IMG/VR virus record: IMGVR_UViG_3300046331_000135
Span: 1 to 30,904 of that record
Direction: 5' to 3' (one strand)
DNA: 30,904 bases
Source of the DNA: a virus
The translations under genes and the position numbers were made by a program. The notes beneath the pieces are model-generated. The model had not been told where the DNA came from. It was given only the letters and a program-made list of their open reading frames with translations, and did no database searches. Of the stretch, positions 5,420 through 13,280 are shown one piece after another; positions within the stretch are counted from its first letter, which is position 1, and the number at the start of each line of letters is the position of its first letter.

Positions 5420-6129
5420 TCAAAGTAATACCGTCAAAGATTGCAAATGAGTTTATAAAGAAAAACCATTACAGCGGTAAAGTAGTTCCAAACTCAACTT
5501 TACATTTTGGATGTTTTTTAGATAATAAATTGCATGGAGTTTTAAGTTATGGAAGTCCTTTTGTTAAAAAAAATGTTTTACAACTTGTAAAAGATAGCGA
5601 ATGGAATTCAATGATTGAGCTTAACAGAATGGCATTTGATGACTATTTACCAAAATATAGTGAAAGCCGTTGTATTGCAATAACAATAAAATTAATTAAA
5701 AAAAATGCTCCTCAAATTAAATGGATTTTAAGTTTTTCAGACGGTGCAAGTTGTGGAGACGGTACAATTTACAGAGCCAGCGGCTTTAAATTAATTGGTA
5801 TAAAAGAAAACAACGGTATATTTAATTATAATGGAGAAAACATACATGGCAAAGTATTATGGGATAGAGGAGTTTCAAAAAGTTGGTGTATAGGAGATAA
5901 AGAACTTGAGTTAATTAGAAGTAGAGGAAACCAAATTGAAAGGCTTGATGGTTTTCAATTAAAATATATTTACTTAATTGACAAAAGTTGTCAAATCACA
6001 GTTCCGGTTTTGCCTTTTACTAAAATTGACGATATTGGAGCTGGAATGTATAAAGGCAAAAAAATAACCCTATCCGAAAGACAGGGTTTAAATGAGAGCG
6101 ATGTAATAGATTCGAACTTTACTTCTTAA
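5395..6129 (+). CDS. Mom-like DNA modification protein (GNAT-like fold)
   Basis: A 244-residue protein resembling the Mu Mom family, which adds a carbamoylmethyl group to adenine N6 and protects phage DNA from host restriction. Visible family features are NHYSG at 24-28, GVLSYG at 48-53, ELNRM at 75-79, SESRCIA at 89-95 and SFSDGA at 113-118, followed by G-x-IYRASGFKLIG. It overlaps the ParB-like gene and lies directly upstream of terminase, the usual context in such phages. Its last 23 residues (222-244) are encoded opposite a minus-strand terminator and tRNA-like gene, so the C-terminal tail may be an extension caused by an insertion. No Com-like regulator was seen. Family assignment is by motif pattern. 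Confidence 0.75.
   Translation: MGRAKEILVKVIPSKIANEFIKKNHYSGKVVPNSTLHFGCFLDNKLHGVLSYGSPFVKKNVLQLVKDSEWNSMIELNRMAFDDYLPKYSESRCIAITIKLIKKNAPQIKWILSFSDGASCGDGTIYRASGFKLIGIKENNGIFNYNGENIHGKVLWDRGVSKSWCIGDKELELIRSRGNQIERLDGFQLKYIYLIDKSCQITVPVLPFTKIDDIGAGMYKGKKITLSERQGLNESDVIDSNFTS
6058..6088 (-). terminator. Minus-strand terminator of the tRNA-like gene
   Basis: Read on the minus strand, AACCCTGTC (6088-6080) pairs with GATAGGGTT (6074-6066), and U7 follows at 6064-6058. One pair is A-C on the + strand but G-U on the minus strand, and only the minus side has a U-tract, so the element works in the minus direction. Confidence 0.75.
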
Positions 6130-6167
6130 CTGGAATGTCAAGCGTGCAACCATTACACTAACATCGC
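6097..6167 (-). tRNA. tRNA-Gly(TCC)-like gene, minus strand, unusual anticodon loop
   Basis: On the minus strand, GCGATGT (6167-6161) pairs with ACATCGC (6104-6098) as a perfect 7-bp acceptor stem. TA follows, then a D-arm GTGT-AATGGTT-GCAC with the GG of the D-loop. The anticodon stem is CTTGA/TTAAG and the T-loop is GTTCGAATC. The T discriminator and GCG start fit tRNA-Gly. The loop CATTCCAG contains T-TCC-A, giving a UCC anticodon for GGA, a very common Gly codon here. Oddities are an 8-nt anticodon loop (or a 6-nt loop under a 6-bp stem), a weak T-stem with a bulge, a total of about 71 nt and no encoded CCA. A -7 box upstream and a terminator downstream make a complete unit antisense to everything else. 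Confidence 0.6.
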
Positions 6168-6178
6168 ATTTGATTTGA

Positions 6179-6186
6179 CAAATATA
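6179..6186 (-). promoter_or_regulatory. Minus-strand promoter box of the tRNA-like gene
   Basis: The minus strand reads TATATTTG at 6186-6179, a TAnnTTTG box, 11 bases before the tRNA-like 5' end. This would leave a leader of roughly 4-6 nt. No clear -33 TTTG is visible. Confidence 0.5.
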
Positions 6187-6200
6187 TAAAAAAAATTAGA

Positions 6201-6578
6201 ATGGCATACGATAGGAAAAAAATATTTGAACAGGCAAAGGAAGTTATAGTAAAACATAAGCTATTTTTTATTGAGGACATTGTGGCTTTTTTGCCAATTT
6301 CAAAACCAACTTTTTACGATTTCTTTAATCCTGACTCTAACGAACTTAACGAACTAAAAGGATTGTTAGAAACAAACCGGACAGAACTAAAAGTTTCAAT
6401 GCGTTCTAAATGGTACAAATCAAACGCTCCAGCTTTGCAAATGGCATTAATGAAATTGATTGCAACTCCAGAGGAATTGAAAAAACTTTCAATGCAATAT
6501 AATGACCATACAACCGGAGGGGAAAAGATACAAGTTATTAATTTAGGAGAGGGAATAAAACCGAATGAAGCTAATTAG
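6201..6578 (+). CDS. terS: Terminase small subunit
   Basis: A 125-residue protein directly before terL and overlapping it by 14 bases. The N-terminal part (residues 12-45, EVIVKHKLFFIEDIVAFLP, then SKPTFYDFF) forms a helix-turn-helix for recognising the packaging site. The middle helices (ELNELKGLLETNRTELKVSM) would form the oligomerisation core. The tail is polar. Sequence conservation of TerS is low, so the call rests on size, helix-turn-helix and position. It recognises phage DNA and regulates the TerL motor. Confidence 0.82.
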   Translation: MAYDRKKIFEQAKEVIVKHKLFFIEDIVAFLPISKPTFYDFFNPDSNELNELKGLLETNRTELKVSMRSKWYKSNAPALQMALMKLIATPEELKKLSMQYNDHTTGGEKIQVINLGEGIKPNEAN

Positions 6579-7866
6579 TAAACAGGAAAACGCAGTTTAT
6601 TATTTAAAAGATAACCAAACCAAAGAGATTGTTTACGGAGGAGCTGCCGGAGGTGGAAAGTCCGCTTTAGGCATTCTTTGGCTTATTGAGCAATCACAAA
6701 GGTACCCAGGCACTCGTTGGTTAATGGGGAGAGCTAAATTAAAAGCTTTAAAAGAAACAACCTTAAATACTTTTTTTGAGCTTACTACAAAACTCGAATT
6801 ATTAAACCAATACCACTACAATTCACAATCTGGTGTAATTACATGGAATAACAAAAGCGAAATCCTACTTAAGGATTTATTTTTGTATCCGGCCGATCCA
6901 AACTTTGACAGCTTAGGTTCGTTGGAGATAACCGGAGCGTTTGTTGATGAGTGTAACCAAATAAGCCACAAGGCTTGGCAAATCCTAAAATCACGTATTA
7001 GATACAAATTAAACGAATATAATTTAATACCTAAGTTATTAGGAACGTGCAACCCGTCAAAGAATTGGGTTTATAATCAATTCTACATAAAACAAAAAAA
7101 CGGAACGATTGAAATAGATAAAAAGTTCATTCAGGCTTTACCTCAGGACAATCCACATTTACCAGCTTCTTATTTAGAGTCGCTTTTGTCACTTGACGAA
7201 AATAGCAAACAACGTTTATATTACGGAAATTGGGAGTATGATAACGACCCGTCAAAACTTATTGATTTTGACAAAATTCAGAACGTTTTTACCAACGAAT
7301 TTATTGAGGGAGGGCAAATGTACATTAGTGCCGATATCGCTCGTTTTGGATCGGATAAAATGGTTATTTGCGTTTGGTCCGGTTTTAGAGTTGTTGATAT
7401 AGTTTCGTTAAACAAATCATCAATTGTAGAAATTGCTCAGCTTATAAGAGAGTTGGCAAACAAATACAAAGTAACGATGTCAAACGTAATAATTGATGAA
7501 GACGGAGTTGGAGGAGGTGTTGTCGATATGCTGAAAGGTTGTAAAGGATTTATAAACAATTCAAAACCTTTATTGGTAGAAAATCAAATCGTACAATTCC
7601 AAAATTTAAAAACGCAATGTTATTTTAAATTAGCCGAGTTAATACAAGGCGATCAAATTTATATTAAGTGCCAAGAACAAACAATAATTGATGACATAAC
7701 AAAGGAGCTCGAAATGGTCAAAAGAGATAAGATTGATAGCGACGGAAAGCTCCGAATAATATCAAAAGAAATGGTAAAACAATCGATTGGGAGGTCGCCA
7801 GATTATAGTGACGCATTAATGATGCGAATGTATTTTTGTTTTGAACAAACATTTTTTACGTTTTAA
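6565..7866 (+). CDS. terL: Terminase large subunit
   Basis: A 433-residue packaging motor. The ATPase domain has Walker A GGAAGGGKS at residues 25-33, Walker B AFVDE at 125-129 and the coupling motif TCNPS at 161-165. The RNase H-like nuclease domain has Asp257 in SADIARFGSD, Asp311 in IIDEDGVGGG and Asp416 in SPDYSDALMM as metal ligands. It is complete and of normal length. It cuts concatemeric DNA and pumps it into proheads through the portal. The nuclease core resembles PBSX/XtmB-type and HK97-type enzymes, which are used with both cos and pac mechanisms, so I cannot tell the packaging mode. Confidence 0.96.
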   Translation: MKLISKQENAVYYLKDNQTKEIVYGGAAGGGKSALGILWLIEQSQRYPGTRWLMGRAKLKALKETTLNTFFELTTKLELLNQYHYNSQSGVITWNNKSEILLKDLFLYPADPNFDSLGSLEITGAFVDECNQISHKAWQILKSRIRYKLNEYNLIPKLLGTCNPSKNWVYNQFYIKQKNGTIEIDKKFIQALPQDNPHLPASYLESLLSLDENSKQRLYYGNWEYDNDPSKLIDFDKIQNVFTNEFIEGGQMYISADIARFGSDKMVICVWSGFRVVDIVSLNKSSIVEIAQLIRELANKYKVTMSNVIIDEDGVGGGVVDMLKGCKGFINNSKPLLVENQIVQFQNLKTQCYFKLAELIQGDQIYIKCQEQTIIDDITKELEMVKRDKIDSDGKLRIISKEMVKQSIGRSPDYSDALMMRMYFCFEQTFFTF

Positions 7867-7881
7867 TATTTTTTTTTTTAA

Positions 7882-7889
7882 TATCTTTG
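7882..7889 (+). promoter_or_regulatory. Leaderless-type late promoter box before portal
   Basis: TATCTTTG ends four bases (ACGT) before the portal ATG. The same TAnnTTTG-N4-ATG arrangement precedes 13281 and 19073. A start site a few bases after the box would fall on or next to the ATG. Confidence 0.5.
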
Positions 7890-7893
7890 ACGT

Positions 7894-9276
7894 ATGAAAG
7901 AGACTATCAACAATATACTACAAAATTTAACAGGCAAGTTAATGGGCAAAAATGTTTATAACGAAGCATTTTTTAGCTATTTAGGAGCAGGTTATACATC
8001 TTACGATGTAGATAATAAAACTTATATCAACAAAGGATACAATACAAACCCAGACGTTTTCGCTTGTATTACTCAAATGGCAACTAAAACAGTTTCAGTT
8101 CCATACGAGGTTAAAATTGTAAATGATAAAGAAAGCTACAAAAAACTAAAGAATTTCCAACGGGCAACTGCTGGAAATTTTGACTTTATACAGCAAATCA
8201 AAAAAGCAAACTTACAAAAGAAATCTTACGATGAGGTTGATTTGGCTTTTCCATTGGAGCAACCGAATACAACTCAGACGTGGAGTGATGTTTGGGCACT
8301 TTATAAAACTTATATGAAACTAACAGGAAACTGTTATTTTTATTTGTTAAGTCCGGAAGAGGGAGCGAATGCCGGAGTCCCAGTTCAATTATATGTTTTG
8401 CCAGCTCACTTAATGCAAATTGTATTAAAAGAAAAGGCGAACATGTTAAGCACTGAAAGCCCAATTGATCACTATGTTTTAATTGAGGGGAATAGTTTGA
8501 TTAAATTCAAAGCAAAAGACGTAATTCATATTAAATACTCAAATCCAAACTTCGACCTTTCAGGATCGCATTTGTACGGAATGAGCCCATTAAGAGCCGC
8601 TTTAAGAAACATAAATAGTTCTAATAGCGGAATTGACCTCAACGTTAAAACTTTGCAAAATGGAGGAGCTTTTGGCTTTATTCATGGAAAAGGAACTCCT
8701 TTGTCAGTTGACCAAGCTAACAGCTTAAAAGAGCGTTTGGTTGAAATGGATGCAAGTCCGGAGAGATTGAGTCGAATTGCTGGAGCAAGTGGGGAATTAG
8801 CATTTACAAGAATATCGTTGACAACAGACGAATTAAAACCGTTTGATTATTTAAAGTTTGATCAAAAAGCAATTTGCAACGTTTTAAACTGGCCGGATGA
8901 GTTATTGAATAATGACGGAAAAGCAAGTTTGGGAAGTACAGACACAAGCCAAGCCAGAAAGCAAGCTATTACAGATAATATTTTGCCGGACCTTGTTTTA
9001 TTACAAGACTCTTTAAATAAAAATTTTATTAAAAAGTTCAAAGGTTACGAGAACGCAGTAATTGAGTGGGACATTGACGACTTGCCAGAGATGCAAGAGG
9101 ATATGAGCAAAAAAATGGAATGGTTAAGTAAAGCACCATTAACTCCAAATGAAGTTCGTCACGCTTTAAAATATGACATGATTATGGAGGACGGAATGGA
9201 TACTGTTTGGATTGAAAGTAATAAACAAAGAGTTACCGATGTTTCGATGACTGCTTTTGATCAGGCTAATTCATGA
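7894..9276 (+). CDS. Portal protein
   Basis: A 460-residue HK97-type portal. Recognisable segments are NPDVFACITQMATKTVSVPY near residues 52-71, the central HYVLIEG and DVIHIKYSNPN region followed by LYGMSPLRAALRNI, and the QKAICNVLNWPDELL plus SARKQAI-like (SQARKQAITDNILPD) pattern typical of phage_portal proteins. It forms the dodecameric ring at one capsid vertex through which TerL pumps DNA. The gene begins four bases after a TATCTTTG box, 27 bases after terL, and overlaps the next gene by four bases. Confidence 0.95.
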   Translation: MKETINNILQNLTGKLMGKNVYNEAFFSYLGAGYTSYDVDNKTYINKGYNTNPDVFACITQMATKTVSVPYEVKIVNDKESYKKLKNFQRATAGNFDFIQQIKKANLQKKSYDEVDLAFPLEQPNTTQTWSDVWALYKTYMKLTGNCYFYLLSPEEGANAGVPVQLYVLPAHLMQIVLKEKANMLSTESPIDHYVLIEGNSLIKFKAKDVIHIKYSNPNFDLSGSHLYGMSPLRAALRNINSSNSGIDLNVKTLQNGGAFGFIHGKGTPLSVDQANSLKERLVEMDASPERLSRIAGASGELAFTRISLTTDELKPFDYLKFDQKAICNVLNWPDELLNNDGKASLGSTDTSQARKQAITDNILPDLVLLQDSLNKNFIKKFKGYENAVIEWDIDDLPEMQEDMSKKMEWLSKAPLTPNEVRHALKYDMIMEDGMDTVWIESNKQRVTDVSMTAFDQANS

Positions 9277-10034
9277 TAAACTGGGAGCGTTTGCAATATA
9301 TGTACGAAAGGAAAGCGTACAGGATTGTGCAAAAGCACATAAAAAAGATTTTAGGGGAAATTCCTTTAAATAATATATCTTTATCAAATTATCAAATATT
9401 AGTTTACTCTAATATAACAGAGGATAAGATTAAAGAGATGTTCGTTGACATTTATACGACAGTAGGATACGACTACAACAAAAGAATAAAAAAGGAAATA
9501 GAACGCACAACAAAGAACGTTTTATTTTCGGATTCATTTTTACAAGATATTTTAGTATTTTTGTCCGGAGAGGGAGGAGCTAAAATAGTAAGTGTCAGAG
9601 GAACGTTAATTGAGGACATAATTAAAGCTATTGAAGATAAATTAAAGAACGACACGTCTTTAATAAATTTACAAAACGCAATTTATGAAATAGTGCAAAG
9701 GTCACAACAGTTTTATAAATGGCAGGCTTTAAGAATAGCGAGAACTGAAACAACTTTCGCTTCAGCTTACGCAGCAATGAGAGCAGCATCACAATCAAAC
9801 TTTGAAATGACAAAGGAATGGATTGCAGCCAAAGACGATAGGACAAGAAAGGACCACAGATTGGAAAACGGACAAATTGTTGATTTTAACGATCCGTTTA
9901 TAATGAATGACGGAAGCCAATTGCAATACCCAGGCGATCCAAAAGGAACAGCCTCTCAGGTTATAAATTGTAGGTGTACAATAGCCTTTAAGGCAAAGAA
10001 AGACAAAGACGGGAATATTATATTTAAAAAATAA
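9273..10034 (+). CDS. Minor head protein (Mu F / SPP1 gp7-like)
   Basis: A 253-residue head morphogenesis protein. The C-terminal half carries the family signature: RIARTETTFASAYAAMRAA near residues 151-169, KEWIAAKDDRTRKDHR near 180-195 and NCRCTIAF near residue 240. The N-terminal half is helical and lysine-rich. Members bind the portal or enter the procapsid during head assembly. It is coupled to portal by an ATGA overlap and lies five bases before the protease gene, in the standard head gene order. Confidence 0.9.
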   Translation: MINWERLQYMYERKAYRIVQKHIKKILGEIPLNNISLSNYQILVYSNITEDKIKEMFVDIYTTVGYDYNKRIKKEIERTTKNVLFSDSFLQDILVFLSGEGGAKIVSVRGTLIEDIIKAIEDKLKNDTSLINLQNAIYEIVQRSQQFYKWQALRIARTETTFASAYAAMRAASQSNFEMTKEWIAAKDDRTRKDHRLENGQIVDFNDPFIMNDGSQLQYPGDPKGTASQVINCRCTIAFKAKKDKDGNIIFKK

Positions 10035-10039
10035 AAGAT

Positions 10040-10684
10040 ATGGATTTTAAACAATTATCTTACGACTTAAAAGACTTGGACGAAAACAAAGGAATTGTGG
10101 TTGCTTACGCAAACGCTTATAACTTTAAAGACTCAGACGGAGACATTTCGGCTCCAGGTTCTTTCAATAAGACAGTAACGGAAAATTTCAAAAGAATTAG
10201 AGTTTTAAAGGACCACAATCCAACAATGATGATTGGAGTACCTTTGGAAATAAACGCAAATGATCCTTACGGATTATTAACTACGTCTCAATTTAACATG
10301 AACAAGCCATTAGGTAAAGACATGTTCACAGACGTAAAATTGATGCACGAAAGCGGTTTAAATGCTGAATTGAGTATTGGTTACCAAGTTTTACAAAGAG
10401 ACGCTAAAAACAAGGCGGTAATTAACGAATACAAGTTAATGGAATACTCTTTCTTGTCAAGCTGGGGAGCAAACGAATTAAGCACCGTACAAGGTTTAAA
10501 AAGCATCAAATCACATTACGGTATTATGGAATTAATCGAGAAAGCGTATAACTTAGATTATAGCGACCAAAGATTAAGAAATATCGAACAACTATTAAAA
10601 TCACTTTCAGATGAGCCGGCAGAGGTTGCCACTTTGAACGAGGAGCCGATTATATTAAACACATTGAAAAATTTTACACTTTAA
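10040..10684 (+). CDS. Prohead protease (HK97 type, peptidase U35/S78)
   Basis: A 214-residue serine protease. The catalytic His59 lies in VLKDHNP and the catalytic Ser112 in AELSIGY, with the D-x-DGD (residues 31-35) and PGSFNKT segment expected near the N-terminus. It cleaves the N-terminal delta domain of the capsid protein during maturation and then removes itself. The last 40 residues are acidic and probably not part of the catalytic core. Placement between the Mu-F-like gene and the major capsid gene is canonical. Confidence 0.93.
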   Translation: MDFKQLSYDLKDLDENKGIVVAYANAYNFKDSDGDISAPGSFNKTVTENFKRIRVLKDHNPTMMIGVPLEINANDPYGLLTTSQFNMNKPLGKDMFTDVKLMHESGLNAELSIGYQVLQRDAKNKAVINEYKLMEYSFLSSWGANELSTVQGLKSIKSHYGIMELIEKAYNLDYSDQRLRNIEQLLKSLSDEPAEVATLNEEPIILNTLKNFTL

Positions 10685-10698
10685 AACAAAAAAACAAA

Positions 10699-11841
10699 AT
10701 GGAAGCATTAGAAATTAAAGCTGCTTTGGAAGGAATCAAAGCACAAGTTGAAACAAAAACTGCTGAGCAATCAGTAGAAGTAAAGTCTTTAATCGAAGCA
10801 TTAGAGGCAAAAATGGAATCAAAAAACAACGAAACAATCGAAGGATTGAAAGCTGACTTAAAAGCTATTCAAGATCACGCTGACTTGTTAGACGTTAAAT
10901 TACAAGAAAAAACTGCTGAAACAAAATCAGTTGGTTATTTTGACGTAATGGAAAAAGCGTTAAACGAAAACTTTAACGAAATCAAAGAAGTAAGATCAGG
11001 AAAATCTGTACAAGTGAAAGCTGTTGGAGATATGACTTTGGCTAACCTTACAGGTGCTCAACCAAAAGATTACAACTTCAATACTGTAATGATCCCAGGT
11101 CAATTAGTAAACGTTGCTGACTTAGTTGGTTCTGTTAACATTTCTGGAGGTACTTATACTTTCCCAAGAGAGGGAGCTGGAGAGGGTTCAATCGCTACTC
11201 AAACAGAAGGTTCTTCTAAAGCACAAAGAGACTACGATTTTACAATGGTAGATGTAAACACAGACTTTATTGCTGGTTTTACACGTTACAGTAAGAAAAT
11301 GGCTAACAACTTGCCTTTCTTGACTTCATTTATTCCAAACGCATTGAGAAGAGATTATTTTATCGCTGAAAACTCTGCGTTTAATACTGTATTGGCTGGA
11401 GCTGCAACTGCATCTACTCAAGTTATCACTGACAAAAACAAAATCGAAATGTTGATCAACGAGATCGCTACATTAGAAAACTCAAACTACGCTGTAAACG
11501 GAATCGTTGTGCGTCCTTCTGATTTCTACGACATTATGAAAACTGCAAAATCTAGCTCATCTGGATACGGTCTTCCTGGAATCGCTGTTTACGAAGGTGG
11601 TGTATTGAGAATCAACGGAATTGCTGTTTACAAAGCTACATGGTTAGCTGCTAACAAATATTTCGTAGGAGATTGGTCAAGAGTAAACAAAGTAGTAACT
11701 CAAGGTTTATCTTTAGAGTTCTCTGAGCAAGAAGGAACTAACTTCGTGAAAAATAATATTACAGCTCGAATTGAGTCTCAAACTGCATTAGCTGTTGAGC
11801 AACCAGCTGCAATCATTTACGGAGATTTTACTGCTGCATAA
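10699..11841 (+). CDS. Major capsid protein (HK97 fold)
   Basis: A 380-residue protein. Residues 1 to about 105 are a coiled-coil scaffolding (delta) domain rich in Glu, Lys and Ala (EALEAKMESKNNETIEGLKA). It should be removed by the protease near the transition to the capsid domain at about 105-115. The rest shows HK97 capsid features: IPGQLVNVADLVGSVNI, YTFPREG, and a C-terminal A-domain with GLPGIAVYEGG and the typical VVTQGLSLEFSEQEGTNF and RIESQTALAVEQPAA segments. Codons ending in C (AAC, TTC, ATC) are more frequent than in neighbouring genes, consistent with very high expression. A terminator follows. Confidence 0.96.
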   Translation: MEALEIKAALEGIKAQVETKTAEQSVEVKSLIEALEAKMESKNNETIEGLKADLKAIQDHADLLDVKLQEKTAETKSVGYFDVMEKALNENFNEIKEVRSGKSVQVKAVGDMTLANLTGAQPKDYNFNTVMIPGQLVNVADLVGSVNISGGTYTFPREGAGEGSIATQTEGSSKAQRDYDFTMVDVNTDFIAGFTRYSKKMANNLPFLTSFIPNALRRDYFIAENSAFNTVLAGAATASTQVITDKNKIEMLINEIATLENSNYAVNGIVVRPSDFYDIMKTAKSSSSGYGLPGIAVYEGGVLRINGIAVYKATWLAANKYFVGDWSRVNKVVTQGLSLEFSEQEGTNFVKNNITARIESQTALAVEQPAAIIYGDFTAA

Positions 11842-11861
11842 GTTGTAAGTTCTTAAAAATT

Positions 11862-11893
11862 AAAAGCCTATGCAATTTGTATAGGCTTTTTTT
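11862..11893 (+). terminator. Intrinsic terminator after the major capsid gene
   Basis: AAAAGCCTAT (11862-11871) pairs with ATAGGCTTTT (11881-11890) as a 10-bp stem with a 9-base loop, and the T run continues to 11893. It separates the capsid gene from the connector genes. Confidence 0.9.
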
Positions 11894-11894
11894 A

Positions 11895-11902
11895 TAAATT
11901 TG
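11895..11902 (+). promoter_or_regulatory. Promoter box restarting transcription of the connector/tail genes
   Basis: TAAATTTG lies immediately after the terminator and 23 bases before the ATG at 11926, so transcription could resume here. No clear -33 element is visible because the terminator occupies that region. Confidence 0.45.
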
Positions 11903-11925
11903 TATAAATTAAAATATTAAAGAAA

Positions 11926-12081
11926 ATGGAAAACTATATTGTAATAAAATCATTTTTCAAATCGGACGAGAAAAAAGATTATAACGTTGGAGACCTTGTT
12001 GAATTGTCAAAAGACGATGCTGAAAGATTTTTGCGTAATGAATTAGTTGAGAAACAAAAAGCAACAAAAGCAAAAAAATAA
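11926..12081 (+). CDS. Small hypothetical head-region protein
   Basis: A 51-residue protein from ATG 11926 to TAA 12079-12081, whose last base is the first base of the next ATG (TAATG). It starts MENYIVIKSFFKSDEKKDYN and continues GDLVELSKDDAERFLRNELV with a lysine-rich tail. Short proteins of this type, with VGDxVELS-x-x-x-A-x-x-L, often sit between the major capsid and connector genes of HK97-type phages. A role in the head is inferred from position. Confidence 0.75.
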   Translation: MENYIVIKSFFKSDEKKDYNVGDLVELSKDDAERFLRNELVEKQKATKAKK

Positions 12082-12530
12082 TGGCGTATATTGACGTATT
12101 AACACTGGCAAGGGTCAAAAACTATTTAAGAATAGACGAGGATTTGACAGACGATGACAACGAAATCATTTCAATGATTAATGGAGCTTGTCGTTTTGTT
12201 GAGAAAAGAACTAATCATTTGTTTTATGATCGTGACGTTACTTATACAAATCAATTAAGTTTAAAAGTTTACGATTATCCAATAAATGAAATTGTAACTC
12301 CAGCGGATCCTATTGTAATTCATTTTTCGACTTACGATGTATTTCCAAACGAGACAACTGTAACTTTGAACGTTGGGTATGAGGACCCGACAGACGTTCC
12401 AGACGAGCTTTTACAGGCATGTTTGCAAATGATAAAGGTTTGGTATTACGAAAGCGAAAAACAAGTCAATACAACGCTTATTCCGGAGGCAGTAATGCAA
12501 GCTATTTATATTAACAGACGATTTTTATGA
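12081..12530 (+). CDS. Head-tail connector protein (HK97 gp6-like)
   Basis: A 149-residue protein with the gp6/YqbG pattern: an N-terminal LARVKNYLRIDEDLTDDDNE (residues 8-27), the helix MINGACRFVEKRTN, and VPDELLQACLQMIKVWYYES near residues 108-127. This adaptor forms a ring under the portal. The gene overlaps the next by four bases (ATGA) and starts within the stop of the previous one, inside the connector operon. Confidence 0.9.
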   Translation: MAYIDVLTLARVKNYLRIDEDLTDDDNEIISMINGACRFVEKRTNHLFYDRDVTYTNQLSLKVYDYPINEIVTPADPIVIHFSTYDVFPNETTVTLNVGYEDPTDVPDELLQACLQMIKVWYYESEKQVNTTLIPEAVMQAIYINRRFL

Positions 12531-12859
12531 TAGCTAGAGAATTATCCAGAAAAGTTGAAATATATAAAACTGAAAACGTTGAGGACGGTTTTGGCGGTTA
12601 TACTATTGATGACGTTTTAATTGGGAGTTTTTGGGCAAACGTAAAACAAGCCAGTTCATTTAGAGACAACGCAAACGGAGGTTCTTATATTAAAGATAAT
12701 TATTCTTTTAAGATTAGAAACAACTCAACTATTGATGTTGATAGGGATAATCTAAGTATTGTTTACAGAGGCAATAAATACGTTGTTAACAATCTTGAAT
12801 ATGATGACGAGTTATTCAGATTCATTAATATAACTGCAAATGGCAAAGGGATCGATTAA
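12527..12859 (+). CDS. Head closure protein (head-tail joining family)
   Basis: A 110-residue beta-rich protein that begins with the family pattern LSRKVEIYK-x-x-x-VEDGFGGY (residues 6-25) and has SFWANVKQ at 33-40 and KNDYSFKIRNN-type strands. This fits the Phage_H_T_join/SPP1 gp16-like stopper that seals the head after packaging. It overlaps the previous gene by four bases and the next by 20 bases. Confidence 0.88.
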   Translation: MIARELSRKVEIYKTENVEDGFGGYTIDDVLIGSFWANVKQASSFRDNANGGSYIKDNYSFKIRNNSTIDVDRDNLSIVYRGNKYVVNNLEYDDELFRFINITANGKGID

Positions 12860-13268
12860 AGGAATTGACCAAGTTGTAAAAGAGCTTCGAGCAATTAGTA
12901 AAGACGTTGAAAAGGAAATCGATGCTATAACTTATAATACTGCCTTACAAATTGAAGGAGACGCAAAAAGAATTGCTCCTGTTAATTATGGTAAATTAAG
13001 ACAAAGCATTTATACAACAAAAATAAAAGATAGTAATTATAAGATTACAGCTAACGAAAGTTATGCTCCTTACGTTGAATTTGGGACCGGAGGATTGGTT
13101 AATGTGCCAGCAGGATGGGAGGCTTTGGCTTCTCAATTTATTGGTAAAGGAATAAAACAAATCAATATTCATGCTCAACCTTTTATGTATCCAGCCTATA
13201 CAAAAGGTAAAAAAGATTATTTGGATAACTTAAAAAAATTATTATCAAAATATAATAAAAAAATTTAG
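12840..13268 (+). CDS. HK97 gp10-like tail connector protein
   Basis: A 142-residue protein with the gp10 family signature: ALQIEGDAKRIAPVNYGKLR near residues 50-69 followed by SI, and YAPYVEFGTGG near 80-90, then a basic C-terminal PFMYPAYTKGKK. Family members join the head stopper to the tail. The order gp6-like, closure, gp10-like, terminator-like, tube is the standard one. The start overlaps the preceding gene by 20 bases. Confidence 0.92.
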   Translation: MAKGSIKGIDQVVKELRAISKDVEKEIDAITYNTALQIEGDAKRIAPVNYGKLRQSIYTTKIKDSNYKITANESYAPYVEFGTGGLVNVPAGWEALASQFIGKGIKQINIHAQPFMYPAYTKGKKDYLDNLKKLLSKYNKKI

Positions 13269-13276
13269 TAATTTTG
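13269..13276 (+). promoter_or_regulatory. Leaderless-type late promoter box
   Basis: TAATTTTG overlaps the end of the gp10-like gene and stops four bases (ACGT) before the ATG at 13281. The eight bases from TTTG to the end of the spacer are identical to those before the portal gene. Confidence 0.5.
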
Positions 13277-13280
13277 ACGT

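Noticed and set aside
7193-7402. 69-codon + strand ORF inside terL
   Set aside because: Out-of-frame shadow within the terminase nuclease domain, with no family features.
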